From CBDDGJ01 sp965199285 (GTDB taxonomy: Bacteria > Pseudomonadota > Alphaproteobacteria > RS24): 64,000 nt of DNA. The DNA lies in contig OZ240687.1 in the NCBI GenBank assembly GCA_965199285.1, forward strand, positions 2,042,771 through 2,106,770, written 5' to 3'. Every line of letters starts with the position of its first letter. The stretch's first letter is position 1. The position numbers and the translations under genes were made by a program. Positions 34,051-44,300 of the stretch are shown here, one piece after another. Under the pieces are notes generated by a model, which saw only the letters and a program-made list of their open reading frames with translations, did no database searches and was not told where the DNA came from.

Positions 34051-35397
34051 TTACGAAGGTAGGTCTATTTCCATAAAAGCAGGTAGGTCTTGCCCAAAGC
34101 CTTTTGCAGAAGGGGCTTGTTTGCTGGTTGATGCCTCAGCACGTGATCGCTTTTTCTCCTTACCCGGAGACTGCTCATTTTGTGATTTGCGCGCGGGCGA
34201 TTGTGGTTGTTTTTTCTGTTTTTCTGCCACCTTGGCTTGTTGATTATCTTGGTTAGAAAACGGGTTTAAACGCTCGATTGTTTGACCGGTTAATTGTTCA
34301 ATGCCAGCGACATATTTTGCGTCACTTGGGGTTGCGATTGTAAAGGCGCGGCCTGATCTTCCTGCTCGTCCAGTGCGGCCGGTGCGGTGAACATAATCTT
34401 CGGCATGGGTGGGGACATCAAAATTAAACACATGGCTAACAGCCGGTATATCCAGACCGCGTGCGGCAACGTCACTAGCGATTAGAAATGTCACCTCGCC
34501 ATTTTTGAACATGTCTAATGTTTTCAACCTTAGCCTTTGTTCCATATCCCCATGCAGGGCGCTGGCACGAAACCCATGCCGCTCCAGTGACCGTTGCAAT
34601 GTGCCAATATCGCGTTTGCGATTGCAGAAAATAATCGCATTTTTAACCTCTTCTTGCGCGAATAAATGTCTTAAAACTTCGCGCTTTTGGCGGGTTTCGG
34701 TTTCAACCAAATATTGCTTAATATTTTTGCTGGTTGAAGAGGGCGGGGCGACTTCAATCCGTTGCGGGGCTTGCAGAAATTTTTCTGAAAGGGCGGTGAT
34801 TTCTGATGGCATAGTGGCGGAGAAAAATAAGGTCTGGCGGGTGAAAGGCAAAAGTTTCACAATTCTCTCAATATCCGGTATGAACCCCATATCCAGCATC
34901 CGATCGGCTTCATCAATCACCAATATCTCTATCCCGCGCAGCATAATTTTACCGCGCTCGAAATGATCCAGAAGGCGACCGGGGGTGGCAATGATCACAT
35001 CGGCACCGCGTTCAATCCCTCTTTCTTGATCGGCAAAGGGAACGCCGCCAATCAGTAAAACCTGACTGAGCTTGGTGTTTTTTCCATATAAATCAAAATT
35101 ATCGGCGACTTGCGCGGCAAGCTCGCGGGTTGGCTCCAAAATAAGCGTGCGTGGCATGCGAGCGCGGCTGCGCCCTTGCATCAGCTTATGCAATACGGGC
35201 AGGGTGAAACTGGCGGTTTTGCCAGTGCCGGTTTGGGCGATGCCTAGCACATCGCGCCCTGTTAAAATAACTGGAATCGCTTGGGCTTGAATATCGGTTG
35301 GGGTTTCATAGCCGACATCTGAAATAGCGCTTAAGATTTCCGGCGCAAGCGCCATATCGCTGAATTTTTTAATACCTGTTTTTTTGCTTTCTGTCAT
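34051..35397 (-). CDS. DEAD-box ATP-dependent RNA helicase (RhlE-like)
   Basis: Unwinds RNA duplexes in ribosome assembly or RNA decay. All core motifs are visible: AQTGTGKTASFTLP, PTRELAAQV, VIDEADRMLDMGF, FFSATMP, FCNRKRDI, ARGLDIPAVSHV and HRTGRTGRAGR. A Q-motif sits at GYETPTDIQAQAIP. The basic C-terminal tail (about residues 370-448) is low complexity, as in RhlE proteins. ATG 35397 (MTESKK) is preferred; an upstream in-frame ATG at 35433 would add 12 residues. Confidence 0.93.
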   Translation of the reverse strand: MTESKKTGIKKFSDMALAPEILSAISDVGYETPTDIQAQAIPVILTGRDVLGIAQTGTGKTASFTLPVLHKLMQGRSRARMPRTLILEPTRELAAQVADNFDLYGKNTKLSQVLLIGGVPFADQERGIERGADVIIATPGRLLDHFERGKIMLRGIEILVIDEADRMLDMGFIPDIERIVKLLPFTRQTLFFSATMPSEITALSEKFLQAPQRIEVAPPSSTSKNIKQYLVETETRQKREVLRHLFAQEEVKNAIIFCNRKRDIGTLQRSLERHGFRASALHGDMEQRLRLKTLDMFKNGEVTFLIASDVAARGLDIPAVSHVFNFDVPTHAEDYVHRTGRTGRAGRSGRAFTIATPSDAKYVAGIEQLTGQTIERLNPFSNQDNQQAKVAEKQKKQPQSPARKSQNEQSPGKEKKRSRAEASTSKQAPSAKGFGQDLPAFMEIDLPS

Positions 35398-35434
35398 TGG
35401 CGGGGAACATAAAGGTTTCCCGCCAATTGTCAAA

Positions 35435-37519
35435 TCAGAACTTTTGGCTGATGGTTAGCGACAAATCGCGCCCTGGTTCAGGCAGAAGGTCTTTAATCGC
35501 TGAGGTATGATAGCGAATTTCCTCATCCGTGAGGTTGCGTCCCACCAGAGAAATTGTTGGACCGTCTTCCAATGCGGGTTGCCAGTTAATTGACATATCA
35601 AGCCGTGTCCAGCTATTGGTAGGCAGCTCATTGGCGGCGACATCACTTTGCTTGCTTGCATGCCGTACAGATAGCTCGCCGCTTAGGCTCAGCATATTGG
35701 CGACAAGCGATAATTCTGTCTGCACTGGCGGGATTGTCGGCAGATTGCCGCCCGCATCAAATGTGCCTTTTTGCCGGCTTATATTTCCTGCCACCCCTAA
35801 ATCAACGCCCTGAACAGATGGTAACGCCAGATATGCCTCAACTTCCAGTCCTTTAATTTTTGCATCGCTTTGCCGATATTCATGGATATATAATTGGCTT
35901 GTCGCATCTTGCACGCCGGTATTATGGGGTGATATGAAATCATCAAAATGATTTTCATAATAGGAAAGGGTGAGGCGTGCCGGACCGCGTTCAATGCGGT
36001 AATAGGCCTCAAGCGCCAGCGCTTTTTCTTGGTCAAGTCTTGCATTTCCTCGTTCAAATCTTTGCGCGCCGACATGTGCACCATCAGCATAAAGCTCAAT
36101 AATGGAAGGGGCGCGGGCGGTGCGCGCAATAGAGCCGCCAATTAATGTGGTTGGCGCGGTTTTATAGCCAAGCCCGAGAGACATATTAAACAGGCCTTCT
36201 TCATAATTATTGCGGCTATAACTGACCCGGTCGCCACGGAAGGCGGCTTCGACAATCCATTTATCGCGTTTAAGGCTTTCGAGTAAAAATAATGACATAA
36301 CATCGCTTTGGGTGGAGGGCAGAAACGCCTCTTGACCTACGACAGAAAGATCATCAGATTTATAACTTAGCCCAAAAACACCAGACCAAGCCGCCGGATT
36401 ATTGTGAAAAAACTCGCCCCGCATTTCATAAGACTCATTTTCGAATGTGCTTCCCGCCAAAGCATTCTCAAACTCTTTATGTTCATATTGGGTAAGCGCC
36501 CCTGAAAGCAGGATATTATTGCCATTTGTGGCAAGCGGTAAATTATATTGTATATCAGCACGATAGCGCTTCATATCAATATTGACGACGCTATTTTCGG
36601 CATGATGCTCTTCCTCTTCTTCGCCCTCATGTTCTTCTTCTTCATGATGCGCATGCTGATGGGCAGGCACGCCAAATTTTGCATCATTAAAACTAAACGC
36701 CGTATAGAGATCACCCATCCCTGCTTGCCTGCGATATGATAATTTTGTGCCTTTTTCTAATTTAGCCGTATTGGCGGCACGCCCGGTGATTGTCGCAGGC
36801 GCGGCTTCCCCTTCGCTCGCCAGCTGCGCCGCGCTTTCGGAGTGAACCGGAATTTCATAATCCTCACCATCTTGATAATAGAAAGACACGCCATAATTGG
36901 CATTGCCAATATCGCGTTGGCCAAAAGCGGCAATATTGGTTTCGCGCGCAACATCATTATAGCCGGCGCGAATATAACCAATATCTATATCGCTATCAGC
37001 TTCAGGCGATAAATGCGGGTCAAACACATTCACCACCCCGCCGGTCACGTAAGGACCATAGCGCAATGTTGCTGGCCCTTTGATAATCTCAACCCGATTG
37101 CTGGTGGTGATGGAGGCGGCGATAGGGTGATCGGGCGAGGTTACGGCAACATCACCCATGCTCATATTATTTTCCAGCACCACAGCGCGATAATCGCCAA
37201 CCCCACGAATAATCGGCCTGCCCACCGCACGCCCATAGCTTGCATTATCAACCCCAACCTGTTTGGCAATGGTTTCGCCAATATTGCTATTAATGCTTTG
37301 ATCGAGCGCCGGGCCTCTAATCACCGCAATGGCTGATACAAGATCAAGCGTTCCGGCTTTAATGGGGGCGCTTTTAACCGTAACTTGGTCAATCTCTTGC
37401 GTGTACCCTTGTATGTGAAAACCGCCACAAATTGTACATATTGATACTGTAATTAGCGCTTTATGCTTTATTTGCGTAAGGACATTATGAAAGTTTTTAC
37501 TGTAAAATAGGTTCGCCAT
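35435..37519 (-). CDS. znuD: TonB-dependent outer-membrane receptor, ZnuD-like (zinc)
   Basis: An outer-membrane beta-barrel importer of about 694 residues. A signal sequence is followed by a TonB-box region (IDQVTVKSAP), a plug domain (YGRAVGRPIIRGVGDYRAVVLEN, IEIIKGPATLRYG-like) and a barrel ending in phenylalanine (LTISQKF). One extracellular loop holds an exceptional His/Glu cluster, HQHAHHEEEEHEG and EHHAEN, as in zinc receptors of the ZnuD type. The ATG at 37519 follows GGGGGAA; the frame is open to 37564. A palindrome lies about 80 bp upstream. Zinc is inferred from the loop; nickel or cobalt is possible. Confidence 0.82.
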   Translation of the reverse strand: MANLFYSKNFHNVLTQIKHKALITVSICTICGGFHIQGYTQEIDQVTVKSAPIKAGTLDLVSAIAVIRGPALDQSINSNIGETIAKQVGVDNASYGRAVGRPIIRGVGDYRAVVLENNMSMGDVAVTSPDHPIAASITTSNRVEIIKGPATLRYGPYVTGGVVNVFDPHLSPEADSDIDIGYIRAGYNDVARETNIAAFGQRDIGNANYGVSFYYQDGEDYEIPVHSESAAQLASEGEAAPATITGRAANTAKLEKGTKLSYRRQAGMGDLYTAFSFNDAKFGVPAHQHAHHEEEEHEGEEEEEHHAENSVVNIDMKRYRADIQYNLPLATNGNNILLSGALTQYEHKEFENALAGSTFENESYEMRGEFFHNNPAAWSGVFGLSYKSDDLSVVGQEAFLPSTQSDVMSLFLLESLKRDKWIVEAAFRGDRVSYSRNNYEEGLFNMSLGLGYKTAPTTLIGGSIARTARAPSIIELYADGAHVGAQRFERGNARLDQEKALALEAYYRIERGPARLTLSYYENHFDDFISPHNTGVQDATSQLYIHEYRQSDAKIKGLEVEAYLALPSVQGVDLGVAGNISRQKGTFDAGGNLPTIPPVQTELSLVANMLSLSGELSVRHASKQSDVAANELPTNSWTRLDMSINWQPALEDGPTISLVGRNLTDEEIRYHTSAIKDLLPEPGRDLSLTISQKF

Positions 37520-37601
37520 GACATTCCCCCTAGATATGAATAGTTGAATATTTCGCAAATACATGAATCAACTGATTCGCTATTCGTGTCTAGAGGGCAG
37601 T

Positions 37602-37616
37602 GATAAATTATTTATC
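37602..37616. promoter_or_regulatory. 15-bp AT palindrome upstream of the znuD-like gene
   Basis: GATAAATTATTTATC is a perfect palindrome with 7-bp arms, immediately after the parE stop and about 80 bp upstream of the znuD-like start. It could be an operator for a metal-responsive regulator such as Zur. I cannot match it firmly to a known consensus, and AT-rich palindromes arise by chance. Confidence 0.35.
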
Positions 37617-37617
37617 T

Positions 37618-39615
37618 TTATATATCTAACCCTTCAGCAAAAGCGGCATTTTCCTGAATGAATTGGAAGCGCAATTCTGGCTTTGTTCCCATCAGATTGC
37701 GGACAGATTTCTGAGTGGCAGCGGTTTCAATATCTGGCACTGTAACCCTTAATAACATTCGGGTTTTCGGGTTCATGGTGGTTTCTTTAAGCTGTGCTGG
37801 CAGCATTTCGCCTAAGCCTTTGAAGCGGCTAATATCGACTTTGGCATTGGCGCGAAACTCGGTTTCTAGCAATTGGTCACGATGCGCATCATCGCGCGCA
37901 TAAAATGTCTTACCACCTTGCGTAAGGCGATAAAGAGGCGGAACGGCCAGATAAAGGTGCCGGTTGCGAATCAATGTTGGCATTTGCTCATGGAAGAATG
38001 TAATCAATAAAGCCGCAATATGAGCGCCATCCACATCCGCATCGGTCATGATGATGACTTTATCATAGCGCAAGCGGTCTTCATCATAGCTTGCGCCCGT
38101 GCCGCAGCCGAGCGCTTGAATAAGGTCGCTGAGCAGCTGATTGCTTTGGATTTTGCTATTGGTGGCGCTTGCGACATTGAGAATTTTGCCCCGCAAAGGC
38201 AAAACCGCTTGGCTGGCGCGGTGGCGTGCCTGTTTGGCAGACCCGCCCGCGCTATCGCCCTCAACAATAAAGATTTCTGAACCATCCGCCGCGCCTTGGG
38301 TGCAGTCTGCCAGTTTGCCCGGTAGGCGTAGTTTGCGCACCGCAGATTTGCGATTAACCTCGCGTTCTTGCTTACGGCGTAGCCGTTCTTCCGATCGTTC
38401 AATGACCCATTGCAGCAGCTTATCAGCATCTTGCGGGCTGCTGGTAAGCCAGTGTTCGAAATGGTCGCGCATCGCGGTTTCGACAATTCGGGTGGCTTCG
38501 GGGGTGGCGAGTTTATCTTTGGTTTGCCCTTGAAACTCCGGCTCACGGATAAATACCGAAACCAGCGCCGCGCATGTTCCCATCACATCATCAGCAGTGA
38601 TTTGGCTGCTTTTCTTTATATTTGTCATATCGCCATAGGCGCGTAGCCCTTTGGTTAGCGCATTGCGGAGGCCTTGCTCATGGGTTCCGCCTTCTGGGGT
38701 TGGTACGGTGTTACAATAAGAAGCACGTATCCCGTCCGCTCCGCCGACCCAGCTCACCGCCCATTCGACCGAGCCATGACCGCCTTCTTTTTCAACCTTA
38801 CCGGCAAAAGGCTGCGGGGTGACCGTGGTGCGCCCACCGATCAGGTCATTGAGATAATCTTTCAACCCATCGGGGAATTTTAGCGTATCGGTTTGGGGAA
38901 CTTCATCCTTGATGAGGCTTGCATCACAATGCCAGCGAATTTCAACCCCGCCAAATAAATAGGCCTTGGCTTTGGTCATTGCGTAAAGGCGTGCCGGATC
39001 GAATTTTACCTTGCCAAAAATCTCTGGATCAGGATGAAAGCGTACCGTTGTGCCGCGCTTGTTTTTCGCCTCGCCAATTTTTTTGAGCTTTCCGCTCGCA
39101 ATGCCACGCGAAAAAGTTTGCTGGTGGCTGGTTTCGTTGCGAATGACATCAACCGTTAAATCATCGGACAGTGCGTTCACCACAGATACGCCCACCCCAT
39201 GCAGCCCGCCGGAGGTGTTATAGGCATCGCCACCAAATTTACCGCCCGCATGCAAGGTGGTCATAATAACTTCCAGAGCCGATTTATTTTTGAATTTCGG
39301 ATGCGGGTCGATAGGAATACCGCGCCCATTATCGCGAATGGTAAGATAATTATCCGGTTCAACATGCACTTCAATGAAACTCGCATGCCCCGCCACCGCC
39401 TCATCCATGCTGTTATCGATCACTTCGGCAAATAAATGGTGCATGGCGCGCATATCCGTACCACCAATATACATGCCCGGTCGCCGCCTTACTGGCTCCA
39501 GCCCTTCCAGAACCTCAATATCTTTGGCGGTATATACGTCTTTATGACCGGCATTTTTTCCTGACGATTGAGCGCGCGTAAATAAATCATTATCTTTTTG
39601 TTTTCGGGCAGCCAT
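37618..39615 (-). CDS. parE: DNA topoisomerase IV subunit B
   Basis: ATPase subunit of topoisomerase IV, which unlinks daughter chromosomes. The GHKL ATPase motifs are VIDNSMDEAVAGHA, IRDNGRGIPID and GGLHGVGVSVVNALS. The transducer shows FQGQTKDKLATPEA, and the TOPRIM domain EGDSAGGSAKQAR and DADVDGAHI. RRPGMYIGGTDMRAMHHL and the C-terminal PELRFQFIQENA fit ParE rather than GyrB. 665 residues is the usual length. Confidence 0.94.
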   Translation of the reverse strand: MAARKQKDNDLFTRAQSSGKNAGHKDVYTAKDIEVLEGLEPVRRRPGMYIGGTDMRAMHHLFAEVIDNSMDEAVAGHASFIEVHVEPDNYLTIRDNGRGIPIDPHPKFKNKSALEVIMTTLHAGGKFGGDAYNTSGGLHGVGVSVVNALSDDLTVDVIRNETSHQQTFSRGIASGKLKKIGEAKNKRGTTVRFHPDPEIFGKVKFDPARLYAMTKAKAYLFGGVEIRWHCDASLIKDEVPQTDTLKFPDGLKDYLNDLIGGRTTVTPQPFAGKVEKEGGHGSVEWAVSWVGGADGIRASYCNTVPTPEGGTHEQGLRNALTKGLRAYGDMTNIKKSSQITADDVMGTCAALVSVFIREPEFQGQTKDKLATPEATRIVETAMRDHFEHWLTSSPQDADKLLQWVIERSEERLRRKQEREVNRKSAVRKLRLPGKLADCTQGAADGSEIFIVEGDSAGGSAKQARHRASQAVLPLRGKILNVASATNSKIQSNQLLSDLIQALGCGTGASYDEDRLRYDKVIIMTDADVDGAHIAALLITFFHEQMPTLIRNRHLYLAVPPLYRLTQGGKTFYARDDAHRDQLLETEFRANAKVDISRFKGLGEMLPAQLKETTMNPKTRMLLRVTVPDIETAATQKSVRNLMGTKPELRFQFIQENAAFAEGLDI

Positions 39616-39719
39616 TTTTATCTTTCTATTTTGTCCTCTTTACATTTAGCAGCACTTTTGCAAAAACGAAACCAGCTTGCAAAAACTAAACCAATTCGAA
39701 GTTAATAGGGAGATATAAA

Positions 39720-41024
39720 ATGATTCAGAAAAGTTTCAAGTTCCCCTGTGGGGTAGAAAGTAAAAATAGAATCTGTAAAGCGGCGATGACGGAAGGGTTG
39801 GCATCCGCATCTAATCAGGCAACCGACAAACACGTTGCCCTTTACGGACGTTGGGCGAAAGGTGGCGCCGGCATCTTGCTAACGGGTAACGTGCAGATTG
39901 ATCATCGCTATTTAGAACGCCCCGGTAATGTGGTGATTGAAGGGGCGCAAAGCAAAGAGCAAATTTCTGCCCTAAAAGCGTGGGCAAAAGCTGGCACCCA
40001 GAATGACACCCAATTATGGATGCAAATCAGCCATGCGGGTCGGCAAACGCCGCAAGCGGTCGCGGCAGAGCCGGTAGGGCCATCCCCAACCCAGCTGAAA
40101 ATGCCAGGTGCGGCCTTTGGTAAACCGCGCGCCTTAACGGTGGAAGAGATTCATGATGTGATTGAACGCTTTGCACATACCGCTAAAATTGCCCGCGAGA
40201 CGGGGTTTAGTGGGGTTCAAATTCATGGCGCGCATGGTTATCTGATTTCAGAGTTTTTATCCCCCGATGTGAATTTGCGGGAGGATGAATGGGGTGGTTG
40301 TTTAGAAAATCGCGCCCGCTTGTTATTAGAAGTGGTGCGGTCTGTTCGCAAAGCGGTGGAGGATGATTTTCCCGTATCGCTGAAACTGAATTCGACAGAT
40401 TTTCAACGCGGTGGCTTTACCCATCAAGACGCTATTCAAGTTGCCCAATGGCTAAATGATGAAAAGCTCGATTTGCTCGAGGTTTCAGGTGGCACTTATG
40501 AGCAACCCAAGCTGGTGGGGCTGGATAATCTATCCATTAATCCCGAAAAAGCGGAAACCCGCCGCGAAAGTACAATTGCCCGCGAGGCTTATTTTCTCGA
40601 TTATGCGAAGGATATTCGCGGGGTGGCAAAAATGCCGCTTATGGTTACGGGCGGGTTTCGCTCGCTTACCGGTATGAATGCCGCCCTTAGCGCCGATGCC
40701 TGCGATATTATTGGGCTGGGGAGACCCTTATGCGCTGACAGTGACGTGGTCAATAAATTGCTGGCGGGTGAGGTCGATGCTACCCCACAATTTGAAAAGA
40801 GCCTCCAAATTGGCCCTGGTTGGCTAGGCTTAAATTCGCCGTTTCGGTTTATGGCAGGCTTAAATGGCTGGGGGCAACAAGGCTGGCATTGCTTACAAAT
40901 TTTACGGATGGGGGCAGGGCTTGAACCAGACCATAAGCTCGGCACATTTGCGGCGGCCATGAAATATGCCAAAAATGAAGCGCAAGCGGCAAAAGCCTAT
41001 CACGCCCATTGGCAAGGTGAGTAG
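39720..41024 (+). CDS. Old-yellow-enzyme-family NADH:flavin oxidoreductase
   Basis: An FMN-dependent TIM-barrel reductase of 434 residues. N-terminal CKAAMTEGLAS is the FMN-binding segment, ISHAGRQTP is a family motif, HGAHGYLISEFLSPDVNLR the substrate and FMN region with its histidines, and MVTGGFRSLTGMNAAL plus DIIGLGRPL form the phosphate site. Probably reduces activated alkenes. The ribosome site is GGGAGATATAAA before the ATG. No partner genes are adjacent. Confidence 0.9.
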   Translation: MIQKSFKFPCGVESKNRICKAAMTEGLASASNQATDKHVALYGRWAKGGAGILLTGNVQIDHRYLERPGNVVIEGAQSKEQISALKAWAKAGTQNDTQLWMQISHAGRQTPQAVAAEPVGPSPTQLKMPGAAFGKPRALTVEEIHDVIERFAHTAKIARETGFSGVQIHGAHGYLISEFLSPDVNLREDEWGGCLENRARLLLEVVRSVRKAVEDDFPVSLKLNSTDFQRGGFTHQDAIQVAQWLNDEKLDLLEVSGGTYEQPKLVGLDNLSINPEKAETRRESTIAREAYFLDYAKDIRGVAKMPLMVTGGFRSLTGMNAALSADACDIIGLGRPLCADSDVVNKLLAGEVDATPQFEKSLQIGPGWLGLNSPFRFMAGLNGWGQQGWHCLQILRMGAGLEPDHKLGTFAAAMKYAKNEAQAAKAYHAHWQGE

Positions 41025-41092
41025 ACATTAAATATTTAAGTTCTGCTTGAAAGCGGGCAGGCGATTTGCTAAAGCCATCAGCTATAAATTGT

Positions 41093-41179
41093 GCGGCCGT
41101 GGCGGAATTGGTAGACGCGCAGCGTTGAGGTCGCTGTGGGATAAAACCCGTGGAAGTTCAAGTCTTCTCGGCCGCACCA
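41093..41179 (+). tRNA. tRNA-Leu, anticodon GAG
   Basis: An 87-nt class II tRNA with acceptor strands GCGGCCG (41093-41099) and CGGCCGC (41169-41175) and an encoded CCA end. The D-arm is GGCGGAATTGGTAGAC. The anticodon stem CAGCG/CGCTG encloses loop TTGAGGT, giving anticodon GAG at 41127-41129. A variable arm precedes GTTCAAGTC. It lies 134 bp before the giant fascin/LamG gene; I found no second copy of its 3' end that would mark an attachment site. Confidence 0.96.
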
Positions 41180-41312
41180 TATATTCTCCTTGTTCATCTT
41201 TATTCTTTATTTTCACCATTTTTTCCTCCCAAATGTGCATAAGGGGTTTGCATATCGCTTAAAACCTCATTAAAGTAATAAGTTATAAAATACAACTTAT
41301 GGGGGAGTTTCG

Positions 41313-44300
41313 ATGACTAGGGGGTTTTATACATTGCCGTTTGGCTTGGCGACACCATTGCAGGTTTTTAATCTCAAAAATAAGGATGGTGAGTATCTTA
41401 GCCTTGTTAGTGATTACGGTCCTGCTATTAATAAAAAAGTCGAGAAGTATGAAAGATTTCTTTTAACCTGTTTGAATGATGGAACAATTGCGGTAAAGAA
41501 TGCGGATGGTCGTTACCTAGGGTTTACCGAAGCCAGTGTATGGGTTGGCAGTCAATATATCGGTGATCATTTTATAGACGAATATGAAAGACTTACCATT
41601 ATTAATAATGGTGATGGGTCTATTTCCTTACGTAATAAGGAGATGCGACACCTTGGGTTTAAGGGCAATGAAATATGGGGGGGAGCTGAAACTATAGGGG
41701 GGTATGAGAAATTTTATCTTGCATCGCTTATACCAACCCTATCGAATAAGGATGATCGTTATTTCGGTTTTAATTTTGAAAAAGTGTGGGGTGATGCCAC
41801 CCAGCCTGGAAGATATGAGTATTTTTTCATTATTGGCAATTCCGATGGCACAATTTCTTTTATGAATGCGGATAATAATTACCTAAACGTTGAAGGTAGC
41901 ACTGTTTCAGGCGGTGAAACGCGAATTGGCGCTTGTGAAAAATTTAAGCTTATTAATAATAATGATGGCAGCATTACATTGCAAAATAAGGATGGTAAAT
42001 ATTTTGGCTTTAACCGTGATGGTGTATGGGGCAATGAGACCAGAAAGGGCGGCTATGAAAGATTGCGGCTTAACCAGGGGCTTGTTTCTTTAGCCAATAA
42101 AGACAAAAACTTCCTCGCTTTTAACTCGCTTACCGTCACCGATAAGCATTTGAAAATAGGTGCTTATGAACGGTTTTTACCGACCTATAATTCTGATGCT
42201 ACGATCGCCTTAGCCAATAAGGATGGAAATTATTTTGGTTTCAAAAAGGGGAACGATCCAGAATTATGGGGGAGCGCTACCTATGTTGGCGATTATGAAA
42301 AATTATCGCCGATTAATAATGGCGATGGCACGATCGCCTTAGCCAATAAGGATAAGAATTATTTCGGTTTCAAAAAGGGGCACGACCCGGAAATATGGGG
42401 CAGTGCTGAGCATGTTGGCGCTTATGAAAAGCTGCATACAAAATATTCATACCCCGTAAAAGACCTTGCTGTTTGTTTGCATGATGCGAATAAGCGGGTG
42501 GTTATTCCCAATCATAAAGCCTATCAGTTTGGTAAGGGTGATTTCACGGTTGAGGCCTGGGTGTGTGGGTTTAATAGCGATACGCGCGGCCCTTGCGCGC
42601 ATCTTATTACGAAGGGTACGGGTAATGATACGGGATTTGAGATTTGGTATGAAGATGATAAGCTCGCATTTTTTCTGCATGCAAATAAGGGTGAATCCAA
42701 ACAATGGGTGGAAACAAAATCACTGAAGATTGGTGATGGTTTATGGCATCATATTGCCTGTGTGCGCCGGGGGGGAGAGCTGTCACTATATATGGATGGG
42801 CATAGGCTTGCGGTTGATGCTCATAAAATCGGCCTCAAAGATGATGAGACGATTGCGATAAATTCTGATGCAGACCTTATTTTTGGTGCGCCTAAAGCTG
42901 ATGGCAGTAAAGTCAATCATCATATTGATTTATCGCAAGTAAAGCTCTGGTCGGAGGCACGGGATATTCAATCCATTTTAGCGTCTATGCATTATGAAAT
43001 GAAGGCGCAATTCTCCCCGCAAAGCTTGATTGGGCAGTGGAACTTTAATAATAAAGCCATTGCCAAAGATAGCTCGCGGACGGCTAATCACGGCGCTTAT
43101 GAAGGCAATCCTGAAATTATTGAAACCGATATACAATTTACGACACCCAAGCCGCATCTCGCTGTGCAAACTCAATATATGCAGGATTATACGCCAAAGG
43201 GAAACAGCTTTAATGATAATGGTTTTGAGGAGAAAAATACATTCCGCACAATTGTATCTGCGATTGATTATGATGGGCAGTTTTACCATGATAAAGACAA
43301 GGCATCATGTGAAATTCATATTTGGTGCGATGAAGAAATTGACGCGCTGGTAAATGGTAAACCTGCCCGCTTGCCGCGCGTTAGTATAGACAATGCGCCC
43401 TATAAGGCCGAAACAAATGCGAATGGGCAGATATCGATTGTCTTGCCAGCAGATGCCCATTTTACAGCGCCAGATTTATCGCTGCGCGCCGGTTTTATGG
43501 AGGATATAGAGCTGGTGAAAGTAAGCCCCGACCGGCATTTACATTATAAAATGGCGACTGTGACCGGTAAGCAGCTAAAAGGCGAGCATGACCCGGATGC
43601 AAAAATTCCGGATTTAACCCGCGATAAACCAACCCTTTTGAAGGGAGAGAATCAGAAACATGCCGATACAGTCGCCAAGCTGGTACGAAATATGATGGCG
43701 GTTTCGGCAGAACATCAGAATTTTTCCAAAAACCCGGCCGAAGATATTGCCGCAAATGGGCTTGATGCCGATTATCTTAAAAATAGCACGCTGGAAAATG
43801 CCTATACGACTCCAAGAGGGTTTACCGCCCATAATGATATGACCCGCATTCATTGCCATCATGGGCAGGAAGCCCCCGTTAAAGTCCCGAATGCGGAGGC
43901 GATGGAAACACCACATTTTGAGGTTGATTTTGAAACTGGCACAACCAGAAACTTATCGGCGGCGGAGGTTGCCTCTTATTGCGCGTCCCTCTCTTCCATT
44001 GAGGCGGCGTGCCTGATGACAAAGTTCCAGCAAAATCTTATGGGCGATAGCCATCATCCCGAGGTGACGATCAGCCTGGACGATTATCAAGCCCTGTATA
44101 AGCATACGCTATCTTCTTTTCATGCCGATGAAGAATTATTGGGGAGCTTTTGGGATTGGATTAAAAAAGCAGCAAAAGTGGTGGCAAAAACAGTCATAAA
44201 AGTGATCGAAGGAATTGGGAAAGTGATCAAGACGGTGGTGCTAACCATTGTTGATGCGGCCGGAGATGCGATGGCTTTTGCTATTCATACAATCCAAGAT

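Noticed and set aside
37618..39615. GyrB instead of ParE
   Set aside because: Length, the RPGMYIGGTD signature and the PELRFQFIQENA C-terminus fit ParE.
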